This document shows, one piece after another, positions 38,575 to 51,200 of a stretch of DNA of 64,000 nt. Where the stretch lies: positions 248,001 through 312,000 of the forward strand of contig JASANH010001297.1 of NCBI GenBank assembly GCA_030248295.1. Reading direction: 5' to 3'. Each line of letters opens with the position of its first letter. Positions within the stretch are counted from its first letter, which is position 1. A model generated the notes under the pieces. It saw only the letters and a program-made list of their open reading frames with translations, had not been told where the DNA came from and ran no database searches. The stretch comes from Mesodorylaimus sp. YZB2_4. Lineage: Eukaryota > Nematoda > Enoplea > Dorylaimida > Dorylaimidae. The position numbers and the translations under genes are program-made.

Positions 38575-41476
38575 CAGCTGCTGATATTTACTCGTTTTGT
38601 ATTTACTGCATTTTCTTTCATATTTTTCACATATTTTTTTACAAACCTTCAGTTTTTTCACATTTTGCTCGCAAGATTTCTCATAATCCGAGTTCTACAC
38701 TTACTTGAAAATTTATTCAATAAATAAGATTAGCTTAGTATATGGAAAACTTATGAGTCAAGAGACGTGTTCAAAAAGCGAGCGTTGGAGCACAAGTTTT
38801 TGCAAGGGTATCCTGATTGAAAATTAACGTTATAAGCATTTTCCATCCTGCTCTGTACAGTTACTGTACCTACGAGTATGGTATTATCAGGGCACATTAA
38901 AGGGTTTCAAAGAGCTTATTAGCGCCTCGGCGCTCGCTCAGGATTTAATCCCGAAAGTGATAAAAAGTGGGCGGGATTTGTGACTGAATGTCGTGGATAT
39001 TCTGTGTTTATTGCAACCTGGATAGTGTTGATGTCCATGTCCTTTGCCATGTCCATATGTCCAGATATCCACATCCATATGTATGTCCAATAAATATTCA
39101 TAGCTTTCGAGATATCATTATCAATGTCGTATCTATAACATATCAATATTTTTCTGGGATATAGAAACCCAAGTTTAAATTATATCCGTATCTGTTTCAA
39201 ATTTATAACAATACTAAACAGGAAACGAGACTGGTGTATGGAAAACGAGCTACGGGCGATGACAAGTCCTGCTTTTTCTGCTATACAATATGCGCACAGT
39301 TGGATATAGAAACAGCCTGCATTGCCATTTCCTGTCCAGTCCCTAGATGGTGGGCCATCATCTGCTGCGGAAGCTGACGACATTCTGATTTACACTGACT
39401 CAGGTCGGTCATGGCGATCAAAATGTAGCACGATGCCGAAATATAGAAATTTGGCGGATGATTGAATTGATAGGGAAGAAGGCAGGCCAAGATTTGTTTG
39501 CTAATTTGTAATTGATCCTCCCTTCTTTTTTGCTAGATTTGAATGCATTGATAAATACTGCACTACAAATTGTCTGGCCAAAGAGAATCTCTGGCTTTTT
39601 ATTTTCTGGCTACTCATGGTGGGGTGTGGCCCAGTCAAGATTGAGCAAGTCCCGATCCAGAAAAATGATCCCGACCGAACGGCACTGATTGTGAGCGTTT
39701 ATGCAACAGGCTGAACGGCCGTATCTTGGAGAAGGTACCGCGGGGAGCGGATGGACCAGGCAGGCCACCAAGTCGTAGGTGGCTGAGACATCAACCCAAC
39801 GGGTTGCAGCCTCGCCTGGAGGAGCGTATCGACTGGCCAACGAAGGCAAGCCAATACACTGCTCCGCGTACAAGGCGGCCAGTCAAGGCAACCAAATACA
39901 CAACCTTACCCACCGGCCAAACACGCCTATTGCATCTACAGCGGGATTCAACGCGTGTGTACCGTGTACTGCTTTACAGTGCTCATGCAAGTAGGTACCT
40001 ACTGGTGTTCACACAGTGCGTACTGTACAGTGCAGTGCGGCTTTCTTCAAAGTTGGCATCGAATCCGCTGTCGGCGCTGATAAGCTTCTTGAACCCCTTC
40101 GATGTGTTCATTGTTGTCTACACTTTGATAGTGACAGCGTGGAAACAGAGCAGGTTAGAGTGACGTTTCTTTTGATTGTGGCTAATCCAGTCCAGATGGT
40201 ACACACTGTCGGGATGCTGCATGTACCTACAGTTAGGGCCTGATTGCAGCCAGTCGAAGGCTGGTCATAGCCACCCGCCTGCGCACCAAAAATCGCACGA
40301 TCACAACTTTCAAGGATTTTTCTTAAATTTCTCACTGATAACTGAGATGATGTCAGAAACATGTGTTCCATCAAGCGGACATAATTTCAATTCTCGATTC
40401 GGCTTTTTTAATAGATTTCTTAGGAGTTTTTCAGATCAATGTAAAAAAGTACGAAAAAGTGAACAGCACAAGCATAATGGTCATACTTACTGGATAAAGC
40501 ATATTTTTATCTATGGAAGTGTCGCTGACATAAACCCATGTTATCGCTGAAAATTTTGAAAAAAATTGCCTGAAAGTAGCGGAGGTGCAAAACCGTATTT
40601 CGATGTGTGTGTGTGTAGCCGAATATAATCAGACTCTAACGTCCAGCATCGACTGAGTCGGCCCCGGGTCTGGACCCATCCTGATTGCGATCCAGGATCT
40701 GGATTAGCTCGATCCCAGAAGTACGTAGAATGTCAGTGAGGAGAATACATCTGGCACCTCCCCCCCTCCAATCCTGCTGTTTGCTCGCTGTCACTATCAG
40801 TGCACATCGAAAGGACGCAGGAGAATTTGTCAGCGCCTATGCTTGATTAAATGCCAATTTTTGAAGAAAACTGGGACGCACTGTGGCACAGTAGGCCATC
40901 GTCATTTCCCAGCAGACAAATCTTTGGAGCTATGAGCTGCCTGTATGGGAGAGAGTAATCGATACTCTACCTTAGCTGTGAGAAGTCATCCTCTAGGGTT
41001 GATGTTTCAGCCAGGTACGGTCGCAAGACTTACCTGCTCGAGTCAGTTTTTTTCCCACCAATTTTGGTCGGCAGCCGGCAGGACTGGTTACACTACCCAG
41101 AAATCGGATTGGTTCGGCTGGATCAGTGCAGTAAATTGGTCGATGCTGGCTTAAACTTACTGTAAGCACAGTACAGGTTTCCATATTGGTACGCCATTGT
41201 GCACTGCACGCTCGCGCCCATTCACAAAGAGTAAATTACCGCCAGCTAACTGAAGGATTTGCAGTGGCGCTAGCAGAGGGCAGGGCAATCAGTGCCGTTC
41301 ACTATTAAAGTACCAGCTCATACTCAACACACACAAGGAATGGCTACTCGGTTATAAAAGCATACACCTAGACAGTATGATCACAGGGAATGGAAATCAT
41401 CGCCCCTCCACACAACTACAATACACCTGCCTACACTTCATCACTAGCTAAGTATATCGAGCCCGCCAACATATAT
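38575..41476. repeat. Intergenic repeats between the LDLa gene and the ATP6AP2 exon
   Basis: About 39030-39190 is an AT-rich ATATCC run related to 19610-19740. About 39720-39850 and 40935-41040 are R2-type repeats (GGGAGAGAGTAATCGATAC, GGGTTGATGTTT). A short TG dinucleotide run lies at about 40603-40617. I see no splice-bounded exon. Confidence 0.4.
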
Positions 41477-41679
41477 TCAGTCTCTCTTTATTCTGGAAGC
41501 AGTCATACGATAAATGATGGAGTCGCGACCAGGGTCCATGTTCCAGATGCCCAGACTGATGAACAGGATAGTGATGCCCAGTGCGATCATCGTCCACAAG
41601 ATTATATTGAACACGACCGGGTAGTTGGAATCGTAGAATTTGTAATTGCTTGGAGGCTCGTTTTTAATGGCCGAAGCAA
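41477..41679 (-). CDS. ATP6AP2: Stranded last exon of ATP6AP2 (V-ATPase accessory protein, (pro)renin receptor)
   Basis: After an acceptor (ATTTTAG at 41680-41686) the exon encodes about 67 residues. They hold a membrane segment (NIILWTMIALGITILFISLG) followed by IWNMDPGRDSIIYRMT, the highly conserved cytoplasmic end of ATP6AP2, which binds the V-ATPase Vo sector. The match to that signature is strong. The remaining about 280 residues of the luminal domain should lie at higher coordinates. None were found between 41680 and 42613, where the uS14m gene ends, nor in the 400 bases before WDR44. Either the gene has very distant exons with uS14m inside its intron, or this is a duplicated or retained fragment. 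Confidence 0.75.
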
Positions 41680-41699
41680 CTAAAATTAACCAGCTGTAT

Positions 41700-42613
41700 G
41701 ACTCGTGACTCATGCTTTATAGACATTGTAAGCATCAGCACTGATTCGGGCGGACAAAACAATCATTCAACAAAAATGCAAAGATCAAAAGGGTGTATGC
41801 TGCCTGGTTCCTATGATGGAACCGTCCCGCCTGAATTTTTTGTTACCCACAGCATGGTGTTTTGGCAATTACAACCATTTCCACCAGCATCTTTCTTTCG
41901 TACTTATGCTAAGGACAGTATGACACAATGGAAACGGGTCGTGTGCACAGGGTATTTACAGCACTAGTGGCTGATTGTAGTAGTCACACTCACACTAACG
42001 ATAAGATGCATATAAGCCAAACTTACAGTCATGTGCATAAATTTAGGACCCTTTTTCGCGCATCTTGCACATATTGTGCAGGAACCAGCCAATAGCGGTG
42101 GTGCAAGAAGGCATTTGCAACCAGCGAACTTGGGCGGCGGGAGATACGAGCATCACCCGAAATGTTTGACGTCTCCTAGCCATGAAGGACCGTTGATGTC
42201 CTGACCCAGCCGCCAGGCATGCTGGTGACTACTTGTCTAACTCTGGATCCAATCAGATATCAAAGGGTTCACCCGACCCCCCCCCCCGGCTATATTCCTT
42301 CAGCCGTGTAAGCGCTACACCAGCAGACTACACACAATCAGCCAATCCAACAATTCCCACTCACCAGCACAACCGATCAAAATCAAAATAGCTTTGAGCA
42401 TCATTTCCGTTCCCGATCTCTTACCAATACCAATCGATTATCTGCTCCGAATCCTTGATCAACTAGAAAAGACACCCATAGTCCACCATTCTCATCATCC
42501 CTTGCGAAGTATGACATCAGCGATTCCATCGCCTGGCCATCAAATTCATCCACCATCAATCCAATCTCTTTACTAACACATGACTCTACAGAGAAATATA
42601 GTCCGAACTGCAA
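41700..42613. other. Spacer between ATP6AP2 exon and uS14m gene
   Basis: No exon for either neighbour was found. There is a run of 12 C at about 42280-42291. A minus-strand open frame just downstream of the uS14m stop (42401-42613) is most likely its 3' untranslated region. Confidence 0.4.
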
Positions 42614-44824
42614 TCAACCAAAGAAAGATCTCGTGACACCACTCAATTTGGCATGATCAGCCAAATCACGGAAGACAATACGAGATACTCGATATCGAGC
42701 AACCCGACCTCGTCGACGAGCCGTGATCTGACAAATGCCCCTAGTGAATTCCCATCGATGACGACGAGGCATCTGGTTCAGTTCAGCTTCAACACTTTCC
42801 TGAAATTGGAAACCGCCTGGATTTTGCAGTCAACATCCAACTAGGCCTATCTAATCTGAAAACCATATTTTACCCGCCCGAAAATCCTGCCAGCATCTAA
42901 CTAGCCCTTCTCTAATTTGAAACCACATTTTACTCACCCCGAAAAATCCCTGTTTCATCTGTTCCAAATGTCAATCCACCTGAACTACTCCTAACTCACA
43001 CTGCCACATTCTTACGTGGGTGCGCACGCAGGACCAAATGCAAAAGGCTCATCAATTGTCATATCATAGATAGAATGCACACCTGACCAAGTATGGGCAA
43101 GGGGGGGGGGGTAGGGGTAAACCCCGCCCTATTGGGCCGGCCAGGACATTGGAACCCTTCCTCTCGAAACCCCCCTTCAGGTCAAGCAGGAAGAAAGAAA
43201 AGGGAGAAAGCAAAAGCGATCAAATTGTATCTGGACTGGACCAAGCCCTGGCCTCCAAGCACAGGCCAATTGTCCAGCCAGCCTACAACACTTTATGTAA
43301 ACAGTCATACAACTCACTCACTCGACTCGACCCAAACCTGGCCTGGCCTGACCTGTCTCACACGCTATCAGATCGGGCTTGCCGTTGTCATTGCACAGGA
43401 AAGCTAGCCTAGCTAGTTCCGCTTTTTTCTTCCCCTTCAGTACAAGTCAGTATATATTCACAAGCTTGACTCACCAAGTTCCTAGCCTGACCTAACCGGA
43501 TAGCCAGCAGCCAAGTCCTGCTTCTTCTAATTATCTATATATATCAAGCAAGGTCCCTTGCTAGCCTGGCCGGCCCGGGCAGCCGCCACGTCTGCTTTAT
43601 CTAATTTTATACATCATTTCAAAAGGAGGCTTCCGGAAACAGCTCTCACTGGAGGCACTGACCAGCGTGACGCGCATTAGCATCACCGGTCCAGCCAGCG
43701 AACAGCTTGATGCAGGAAAGTACGCCACAAAATGGGTCAATCAAAAAGTCATGAAAACGGATGATCCAACTCAAATTAGGCGAAAGAACCTGCCTTGTGA
43801 TGTTCTTGATGAAGACAGTGACGATCAGGATATCCCAAACGTCTAGTCGGAGCCAAGCAAGATCTTTTAATCACGCTTGGATTTGAATGTGCTATGCTTC
43901 TTATCGTTAGCCATCTCCCCTGCCCCCCCCCCCCTAACCAAGCCGACCTAGCCCATACTTGCACCTGACCAGTCGCTATCATGACCAGTGAATAATGAGA
44001 CCAGGTCCTCAGTTGGCACTTACCCTGAACCCAACTGGCAGTATGTTATTGTCCATCATGGTGTGCATTCGCACTCGATACTGGGCGTGTTCGGCCACCC
44101 ACTTGCGTCGAGTCACGTCCCTCAACTGCGCCCACGACGCCCAGTAGTGCCATCGATTGTTATTGTTCCACCAATCCAACCGAATCGCCGTCTTTCCAAT
44201 ACCATAGCCTTGCCTGAAACGCCAAGTCCCCTAGACACGCTTATGTCATCACAGACCTGTTCAGGGACACAGTAGAGTCTAATTTGTTCTCACATAAACC
44301 CCTTTGAAACCTGTGCTCCCTCACTCATTCCCTGGGATGGAACAGTGAAGTATGCCCAACTACATCATAAAATATGAACCCACTGATTTTGTTTTTTCAT
44401 TACCGACAAAAGTATCCGTTATCATGGCCTGCACGGGGGCATGACAGATACTTCCCAACATAGACCTGCTCCAATTCATACAGTATGCTCCCCTGCCCCC
44501 TGAATTCCAGTCGCCCCCAGTAACAAGTAAGGATCTACGCTGATTCCTAAAATGGCGACACCCCAAATTCACATTTTATCAAACTTACTGAACCAGTGGA
44601 TCATCCGGTTTCATAATTCCCATCAAAATAGTCGGGAATCCTTTCTCGTCACGAGGAATCGTATCTTTCGGTTTAGCCACCGCTTTTGCTCCCTTCTGCG
44701 CCACAGTCACCGCACTCGTCTGACCACTAGCCGCCTTTGTGTCCGCATAGCACCTCGTCCAACTCAATTCCAAATGCGACAACCTTTTCACCAAATTCTC
44801 CAACGATCGACCCAACATCGCCAT
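42614..44824 (-). CDS. MRPS14: Mitochondrial ribosomal protein uS14m (3 exons, 203 aa)
   Basis: Exons 44589-44824, 44024-44213 and 42614-42799 join with matching phases to 612 bases. The ATG at 44822-44824 is preceded by an in-phase GTG, which I do not use. Exon 1 encodes an Arg/Leu/Ser-rich N terminus fitting a mitochondrial targeting peptide (MAMLGRSLENLVKRLSHLEL). Exon 2 has the family's QLRDVTRRKWVAEHA block. Exon 3 carries the C-terminal uS14 signature with RRRGRVARYRVSRIVFRDLA and ends LSGVTRSFFG. The protein acts in the small mitoribosomal subunit head, binding rRNA. It is clearly longer than a typical uS14m (about 128 residues) because of an about 75-residue N-terminal extension. Intron 2 (1.2 kb) holds repeat R1 copy 2 and an unexplained plus-strand open stretch. 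Confidence 0.85.
43090..43400 (+). repeat. GC-rich dispersed repeat R1, copy 2
   Basis: It matches, in the opposite orientation, about 600-985 and, in the same orientation, 59840-60160. Shared words include CCTTCCTCTCGA, AAAGCGATCAAATTGTAT, CAATTGTCCAGCCAGCCT and CACTCACTCGACTCGA. A G run (about 43102-43112) marks the left end. Confidence 0.8.
43622..43846 (+). other. Possible unrecognised exon, plus strand
   Basis: After an acceptor-like TTTCAAAAG, an open frame of about 74 codons runs to a TAG at 43844-43846. Its composition looks coding (acidic end DEDSDDQDIPNV, mixed hydrophobic and charged residues). It lies antisense within intron 2 of the uS14m gene. No family recognised and no upstream exon found; it could be a remnant of a mobile element. 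Confidence 0.3.
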
Positions 44825-45223
44825 CACGCCTTAAGTCGAAATTTGAAAACCATATGTCACCTACATTATAAACATATACACCACAAAATGCCCCAGACAC
44901 TAAGCAAATTTCATAAACCACACGAAAATATATTCCAATCCGCATTGTCATCGGATCAAATATCCATCGAACCACCAATCCCCAAAATCAATGCTTTACT
45001 CAATCCATTATCGAATGTTGCACAGAAAAGCTCACGCAACTCCTCCATATTCGCTTATTGCACCAAAAATAGCCACACCCTTCCTACTCAAATAGAAATC
45101 CATGAGACCTATCCCCTGGAAGTCAAGCCCAGCAAATTCTGTACAATCACGCAAAGAACCATAAAATAAGGCCATAAAAATGCATGCTTTCACCTTCCTT
45201 AAATCCCACACTGACACGAATCC

Positions 45224-48200
45224 TTAATAAGAAGGAAGAAAAACGCTACTTCCCAATTTCACTTTCGGCTTATTGAAAAATACATAAATGGCCCCACCGA
45301 AATCGGCCGTTACCAAAACTTCGCCCGCCATAGCAGCCATTGCTTTCACACCTGGCAGTCGTAATTCGTTGCTCGTGCCTTGATCAATATTTGACATTTT
45401 CCTTTTCCTTTCTTCAATTTGTTGAAAAATCAAATCCGGTCGAGGTGCAAAAACAGCCGCCGTCACAACGGCATTGTGAGCTACAAAATCAGCTGATTAT
45501 TCACACATACCGCACTTGACCAAATCCATTTCCTTACCTCTAATACTCTCCCATCGTCGATTCCTGTCCTTCCTCACTGATAATGATAACATATCGGTGT
45601 CGACCACTGTCTTCCACAAATACACGTTCTTATCCTCCGACCCGCACACGATATATTTCCCATCGTGGCTGAAACAAAATACTAATCCAGTGACAAGCCA
45701 CAAAAAACCTATCTTCTTACCTGAAACTGGCCCGGATCTGACTACCATAATTATAATATCCCTTATACTTGCACGTCAACGACAAGTCTCTGGTATCGTA
45801 CAGTCGAATTCGAGAATCACTCGATGTCACCAAAAGCTAAAATAAAAGAAATTTTCCCACAAAATCCAGAAAAACCAAAAAACCCATCACCTTATCTTGG
45901 AATGATTCCAATCCAGTCACTTTGTGTCCACGAGAATTCTTACCATGGCTCGATTTCACATCGATTTGCGTGTGATATTTCAATCGCTGGAACAAAATGA
46001 AATCATAATCGATGACTCTGATGTGAAGATCGAGAAAAACAGAGAGCTTGATGAGAATGCTAATCAATCGAAGAACTTATCAGTGATAAGAAGGATGGAC
46101 GATTTCAGTAATCGATTTCTTATTCACAAAGATGGTAATGTACGTGCAAGTGATAGGCGCTGTGATCTCGATCATCATCTAATTGTGCCTAAGCCAAACT
46201 TTGAGTCTTATCGTCAATGTTTTACATATTCTGGTATTTTGCTTTGGAATAATGTGCCACTGGATGTCGCCTGGGGAGCGTGTGGTTGGTTTTACCGTAA
46301 TATCAACATGTGCTTGTAAATTTCTCATGTTTTATTTTTATGACTATGTCTTTTGATCCTCGAGTGCACTCTTACGTGTTTGATCAAAAGTAAAGATTGA
46401 TTGATTGATTGATTGAGAAGTCATCTAGATCACTGATAAGTGATAAGCTCATCAGCGACTCCCCAACTTCACCGTGCGTCTTGGCAGAAACATGACAAGG
46501 TGTTGGCAAGTAGCGCTCGTCAGCGTCCGACAATCATCGATTAGTTCTGACTGATATGAAAGAACTTCCACTTATCGGTTCTTTATATCAACTTAACAAT
46601 CAATCCTAATAGCGCACTGATAATCTCGTGATCATCACATGATCCTAGATCAGTGATCATCAGGTGAGATCATTAGATCAGTGATCACTACATCAGTGAT
46701 CACCAGATGTGATCATCTGATCAATGATCATAGATCTGATAGCCACCATTAGTGATCATGGATCTTATGATAATCATATCAGTGATGATCATCAGATCTA
46801 TAATCCCCGATCTGATGATCATCAGATGTGTCTGGTCATGTCTCTTACAAGAATGGGTCCTCATCAGCTCTCCACTTGACACTCACACTGCATCTTCCAA
46901 ACCACACACCCACCGTGATAACTTATTAGTACCTACTACAACAGCTTACCGCCCTACTCACCTCTGTTGTGTAAAACACGCATCTTCCATCCGTCGTTCC
47001 GACCACCACAAATTTGCCATTCCTCGCGAATGTTAAAGCCGTGATCAACTTGCCGCCCTCAACTTCGTTCCACAAGGCCACTTTTTTCTCCGGGATGTGC
47101 CACACTCGTAGTTTTCCATCCAACGATGCACTCAGGAAATACCGATCATCCTAAACACTGAATTTTGTACAAGCTATGCAGCAAGTTACAGTCCATCGCT
47201 CACTTTCGGCAAGAATGCGATCGCGGTGACGAATTCGGCATGTTGAAAACAACACAGGCACTCCTTGCGGGAAATATGCCACAGTCTAACCGTTCGATCC
47301 ATACTGCTCGACAACAGGAAGAAGTTCTGAAATAAAAGGTCGACGTCAGATTATCGATCGATAAATGAGCAATCGAGTATCGATGATCAGTTTTGATCAA
47401 TCGATCGCCGCTTATCTTATCTATTACCGACACTATTAATTGATCGATTATCATTACTATTCGATAATCGATTAACACTGATCAATAATCATCGTTGCCA
47501 ATCGATACTCTCGCCCTATCGCTGGCTGCGCATCCTAAATCCTGATAGCCCCAGTCGATGATCAGATCCATCCCCATTCCATGCACCTTACCTTCGACCA
47601 ACACAAATCCAAGACATCCGCGCTGTGTCCTTTAAAAACGCAAAATGGTTTTTGCACGAACGGAGCCAATGTATCGTCGCTTTGCGATTGGGTGGAATTA
47701 GACGTGGTCGTGGTGGCAGCACTGCACACACTCATCGTGTCCACATTCCCCGCCAAATCCATATTAGAACGCGATTTCCTCATATCCTCACTCTGAGCCG
47801 TATAAACCGACGACATCGACGTGCTGTGCGACAACGTATGACACACCTGCTCCTCCGATAAAGGAGACATAAATGCGTTATTGAATTTATCTAAAAAAAA
47901 GAGATATCACTACACCCGTCGTACATCGCGAAATTTGAATTTCCCGCTTCAAGCCGCGTATGACAATTTTACACAAGTCTCTCAATTTAAAGCCTGCGCG
48001 CTAGTTATGATAAAAATTTTCTGTCGACAGTTCTCCTGATTCATGACTTTAATTTATTTTCTTTTAAAAAAGGAGCCAGAAATAGTTAATTTTCGAAAAC
48101 TGTCAACTGAGGAGCTTCTTATCTATGCAAAATTGTAATAAGCGGCTTGCAGCGGGAAATTTAAATTTTTGCTCTGTACGATATCTGTGAAATGGCCTAT

Positions 48201-51200
48201 AATCTTGCGACAGGACACTTACCCGTGTCAGCCACGCTGTACTTCAATCGCATATTATTAAAATAATTGAACGATTCCTTCAAAACCCAAACCCGAATAT
48301 CTTTGTCTTGACCAGCCGTAGCCATTACTCGACCACAATAAGAAAATTTCATGCTCCAAATTGAGCCCTGCATAGAAATCAATCTATGAAACAGCTCAAT
48401 CGACTCTGTACACAGCTACATCTCGTAACCAACATCCAGATCTGTGTGGCATCAACGAGTCAAACCCATGTCTGAAACCATATTTTACACACCAAATTAC
48501 ATAGCTTGGAAGCCTTGCAGAAGCTATTGGTATGTCAGCTCGCTTGGTCGCAGCACACAGACGAAATAAACGAATAATTTTGCATGAGTAAAATATGGTT
48601 TCAGATCATGGTTTCTACGCGACACTTACCGTATGCTCACCGCTCATATCCTGTGCCAACTTGATTTGCTCAAAATGATATGGTCCCTTGTGATGATGCG
48701 AAGCGCGTACCTGGAAAACATATAACATCACAGTCCATCCGCGAGCCAATCACAGACATCACTTACCCGAATGACTTTACTGCTTTCGCTGCTGTCTTCC
48801 TCCTCGCTCTGACTGCTCTCTTCTTTGTGCCAGTGTTGAGAGACTACAAGAGAATGGAAGTTTTAAAAAACACTTTCCAGATCGTGAGACATATGGTCCA
48901 TCCACAACACTGACCCCCTCGTTGTGAGTGTCTGCCAGAAAACTGCAACAACTTTCAGCGGCCTTGGGTTCTAAAGAGGGCTCATTTGGCAGTGCACATA
49001 CAGTGCCGAGTCGTTTCTCGCCACTTCTGCTTCTGCAACTATAGACTACATTTCTGAGAGAAAATGCAGCCTACTGTAGATTCAGCGGAGATTTCAAGTA
49101 ACCACCACCGATTATTTTAATGACGCAGCTATGACTCCCTGGCTAATCATAGCCGGGCGTGTTGGGGCTAACCTCTTGATCCGATGAGTCTGGTTGAGGT
49201 GGAGCTAAGAGCGCATTCCTCGACCCCTAGTCTAATGTACATAAAATTAGGTTACACTATTTCTGGAATTACGGTGTAAAGGACGTCGAACGGGTACATC
49301 CTTGGTACGGCTACCATAGCCATCACATCAGACCATCACTGACTCCTCCCCGGTCACAGACCTGAACCCTTACCTTCTTCTTTCACATGTTTCATTGCAC
49401 TGACCGTCTTGTGCATAGCTCGGTTGACCCCTTTTCCAATGGCCTTTCGATATCGGGCCCTGCAAAGCACAACCTGACACCACAGCAGTCCACAACAGGC
49501 ACGACTGGTCGACTCACGTCTTCTGCTTTGCATAATTCAAGTACTGGTCTCTTCTGGAAGCGCCCCGAATACTGCCCACGTCCTCGCTGCTCACCAATGA
49601 TTCACTGTCCGTATCAGCACAGTCCGAGCCACCACTGAAATGCACAACAGATGTATGCACGCTATATGCATGAAACAGCTGCTCTTCTTGGCCGCAAAAC
49701 CCCCATCGGGCGCCCGAAGCAGATTCTCCTCTATCAGCATCACAGGAATGGTCATCAGGTATCCGCCCATAAGCACAAATCGAGCCTCCAGGAGTCGAGG
49801 TACAAAAAGGCCCAACAAGCACTCATGGTCAAAGTGGCTGATCACTCAGCCCATGCTGACACTGCGACTGATATGCACATGGACATGGTCTCCAAAAAGA
49901 CATCCCTGACCGGAGTTAGAGCCCGGACCTCCCAACGGGCAGGCTAACTCATTACCACGCCGGCTCCATCCTCCATCTCATCAGCACAAAAAATGACTTA
50001 CCCAGCACCATCAGCCGTCAACTGCATGATATGCAAGGCCAGCGGATTGATACAAGGATGCTGAGACGATTTCTCGTCAAATGCGATCAAAGGCACTTTC
50101 TCGCCCGTGTCCAAGTTCTTCACCATAACCGACGATATGGTACTCTGTAACAAAAAAGTGGTCGGATTGATAAATCAAACAAGCCAATCGATCAATCAAT
50201 AAAATGAAAATTGATTGATCCTGATCAAGATTTCCCCAATCGATCAGATCGACGATGCATCGATTGGCGTCACATCACCCAACACATCAGTGTCGTTCAA
50301 TCGAGCCTCCCGCAAGACAGTGCCAGCACTCACCTTATCAGCAGCATCCGATTGCGCCCCACTAGCACCTTCCGCAGTCACAGCAATGACAGGTTGGTCA
50401 GTGGCGGTCGGCGTCTTGGCTTCGGGTACAGGACTGACACTCGGCGTCGTCGTGGTCTTCGTGTCCTGCAAAGGCAGCACGGTCAGGAACTGGTTGCGCG
50501 TGCTCAACTGTCTTCCTGGCGGAACAGATGGTCCAGAGCTCAAGGGCCCATCAAACTGGGTACCTATTACTGAAGGGAGTGACTGGTGGAGGTTTTGAAC
50601 CAGGGCAGCCAATCAAATCTTCTGACCCAGTCCATGGCTCGAGCCCCCGGAAGTGACCCCCCCTGCTGCCGGCTCCGTGCAGAGTATTGATGCCAGTCGA
50701 GCCTCTGCACGTATACGAAAGTCCATACGAGAGCTATACTGGGGGGGGGGGGGTGGGGACACAACCCACCATCAGGCTTGCACTTACACCTACAGTACGG
50801 GTTGACGTTTCCCAGCCAGGGGAGATCGATTACTCTCCCCCACTCACCATGGCCTACCACGCCGAGGATAACAGGTGTAAGTGAAGGTGTATCCCAGCAC
50901 AGACGATCCCCCAGCCTAAACCAGCCAGCAACTTAGACGGGCTTTCTGAAAAATCCCCGCTGGTCTGCCAGGTTAAATAGGGCTCCTGAAGTTTACACTC
51001 AATTGCCCACGCCAGGGTTCGAGCAAGTGGATTAGTCTGGCACTAGAAAAATGACTCACGTCCCCCCCATCGAACTATCACTCCTTACCACACTCCGTCG
51101 TGCCCTTGGCGGTTTGACGATGGTTGATTCACCGTCGACACTATCGATATTGGCCCCGGCTGATTTGACCCGATTGCTGACGATGATATCTGGCTCGCCA

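Noticed and set aside
51060-51088. Extension of WDR44 exon 1 to the GTGAGT donor at 51059.
   Set aside because: That donor leaves a phase that cannot join any acceptor of the next coding exon without a stop; the GTAAGG at 51088 keeps frame.
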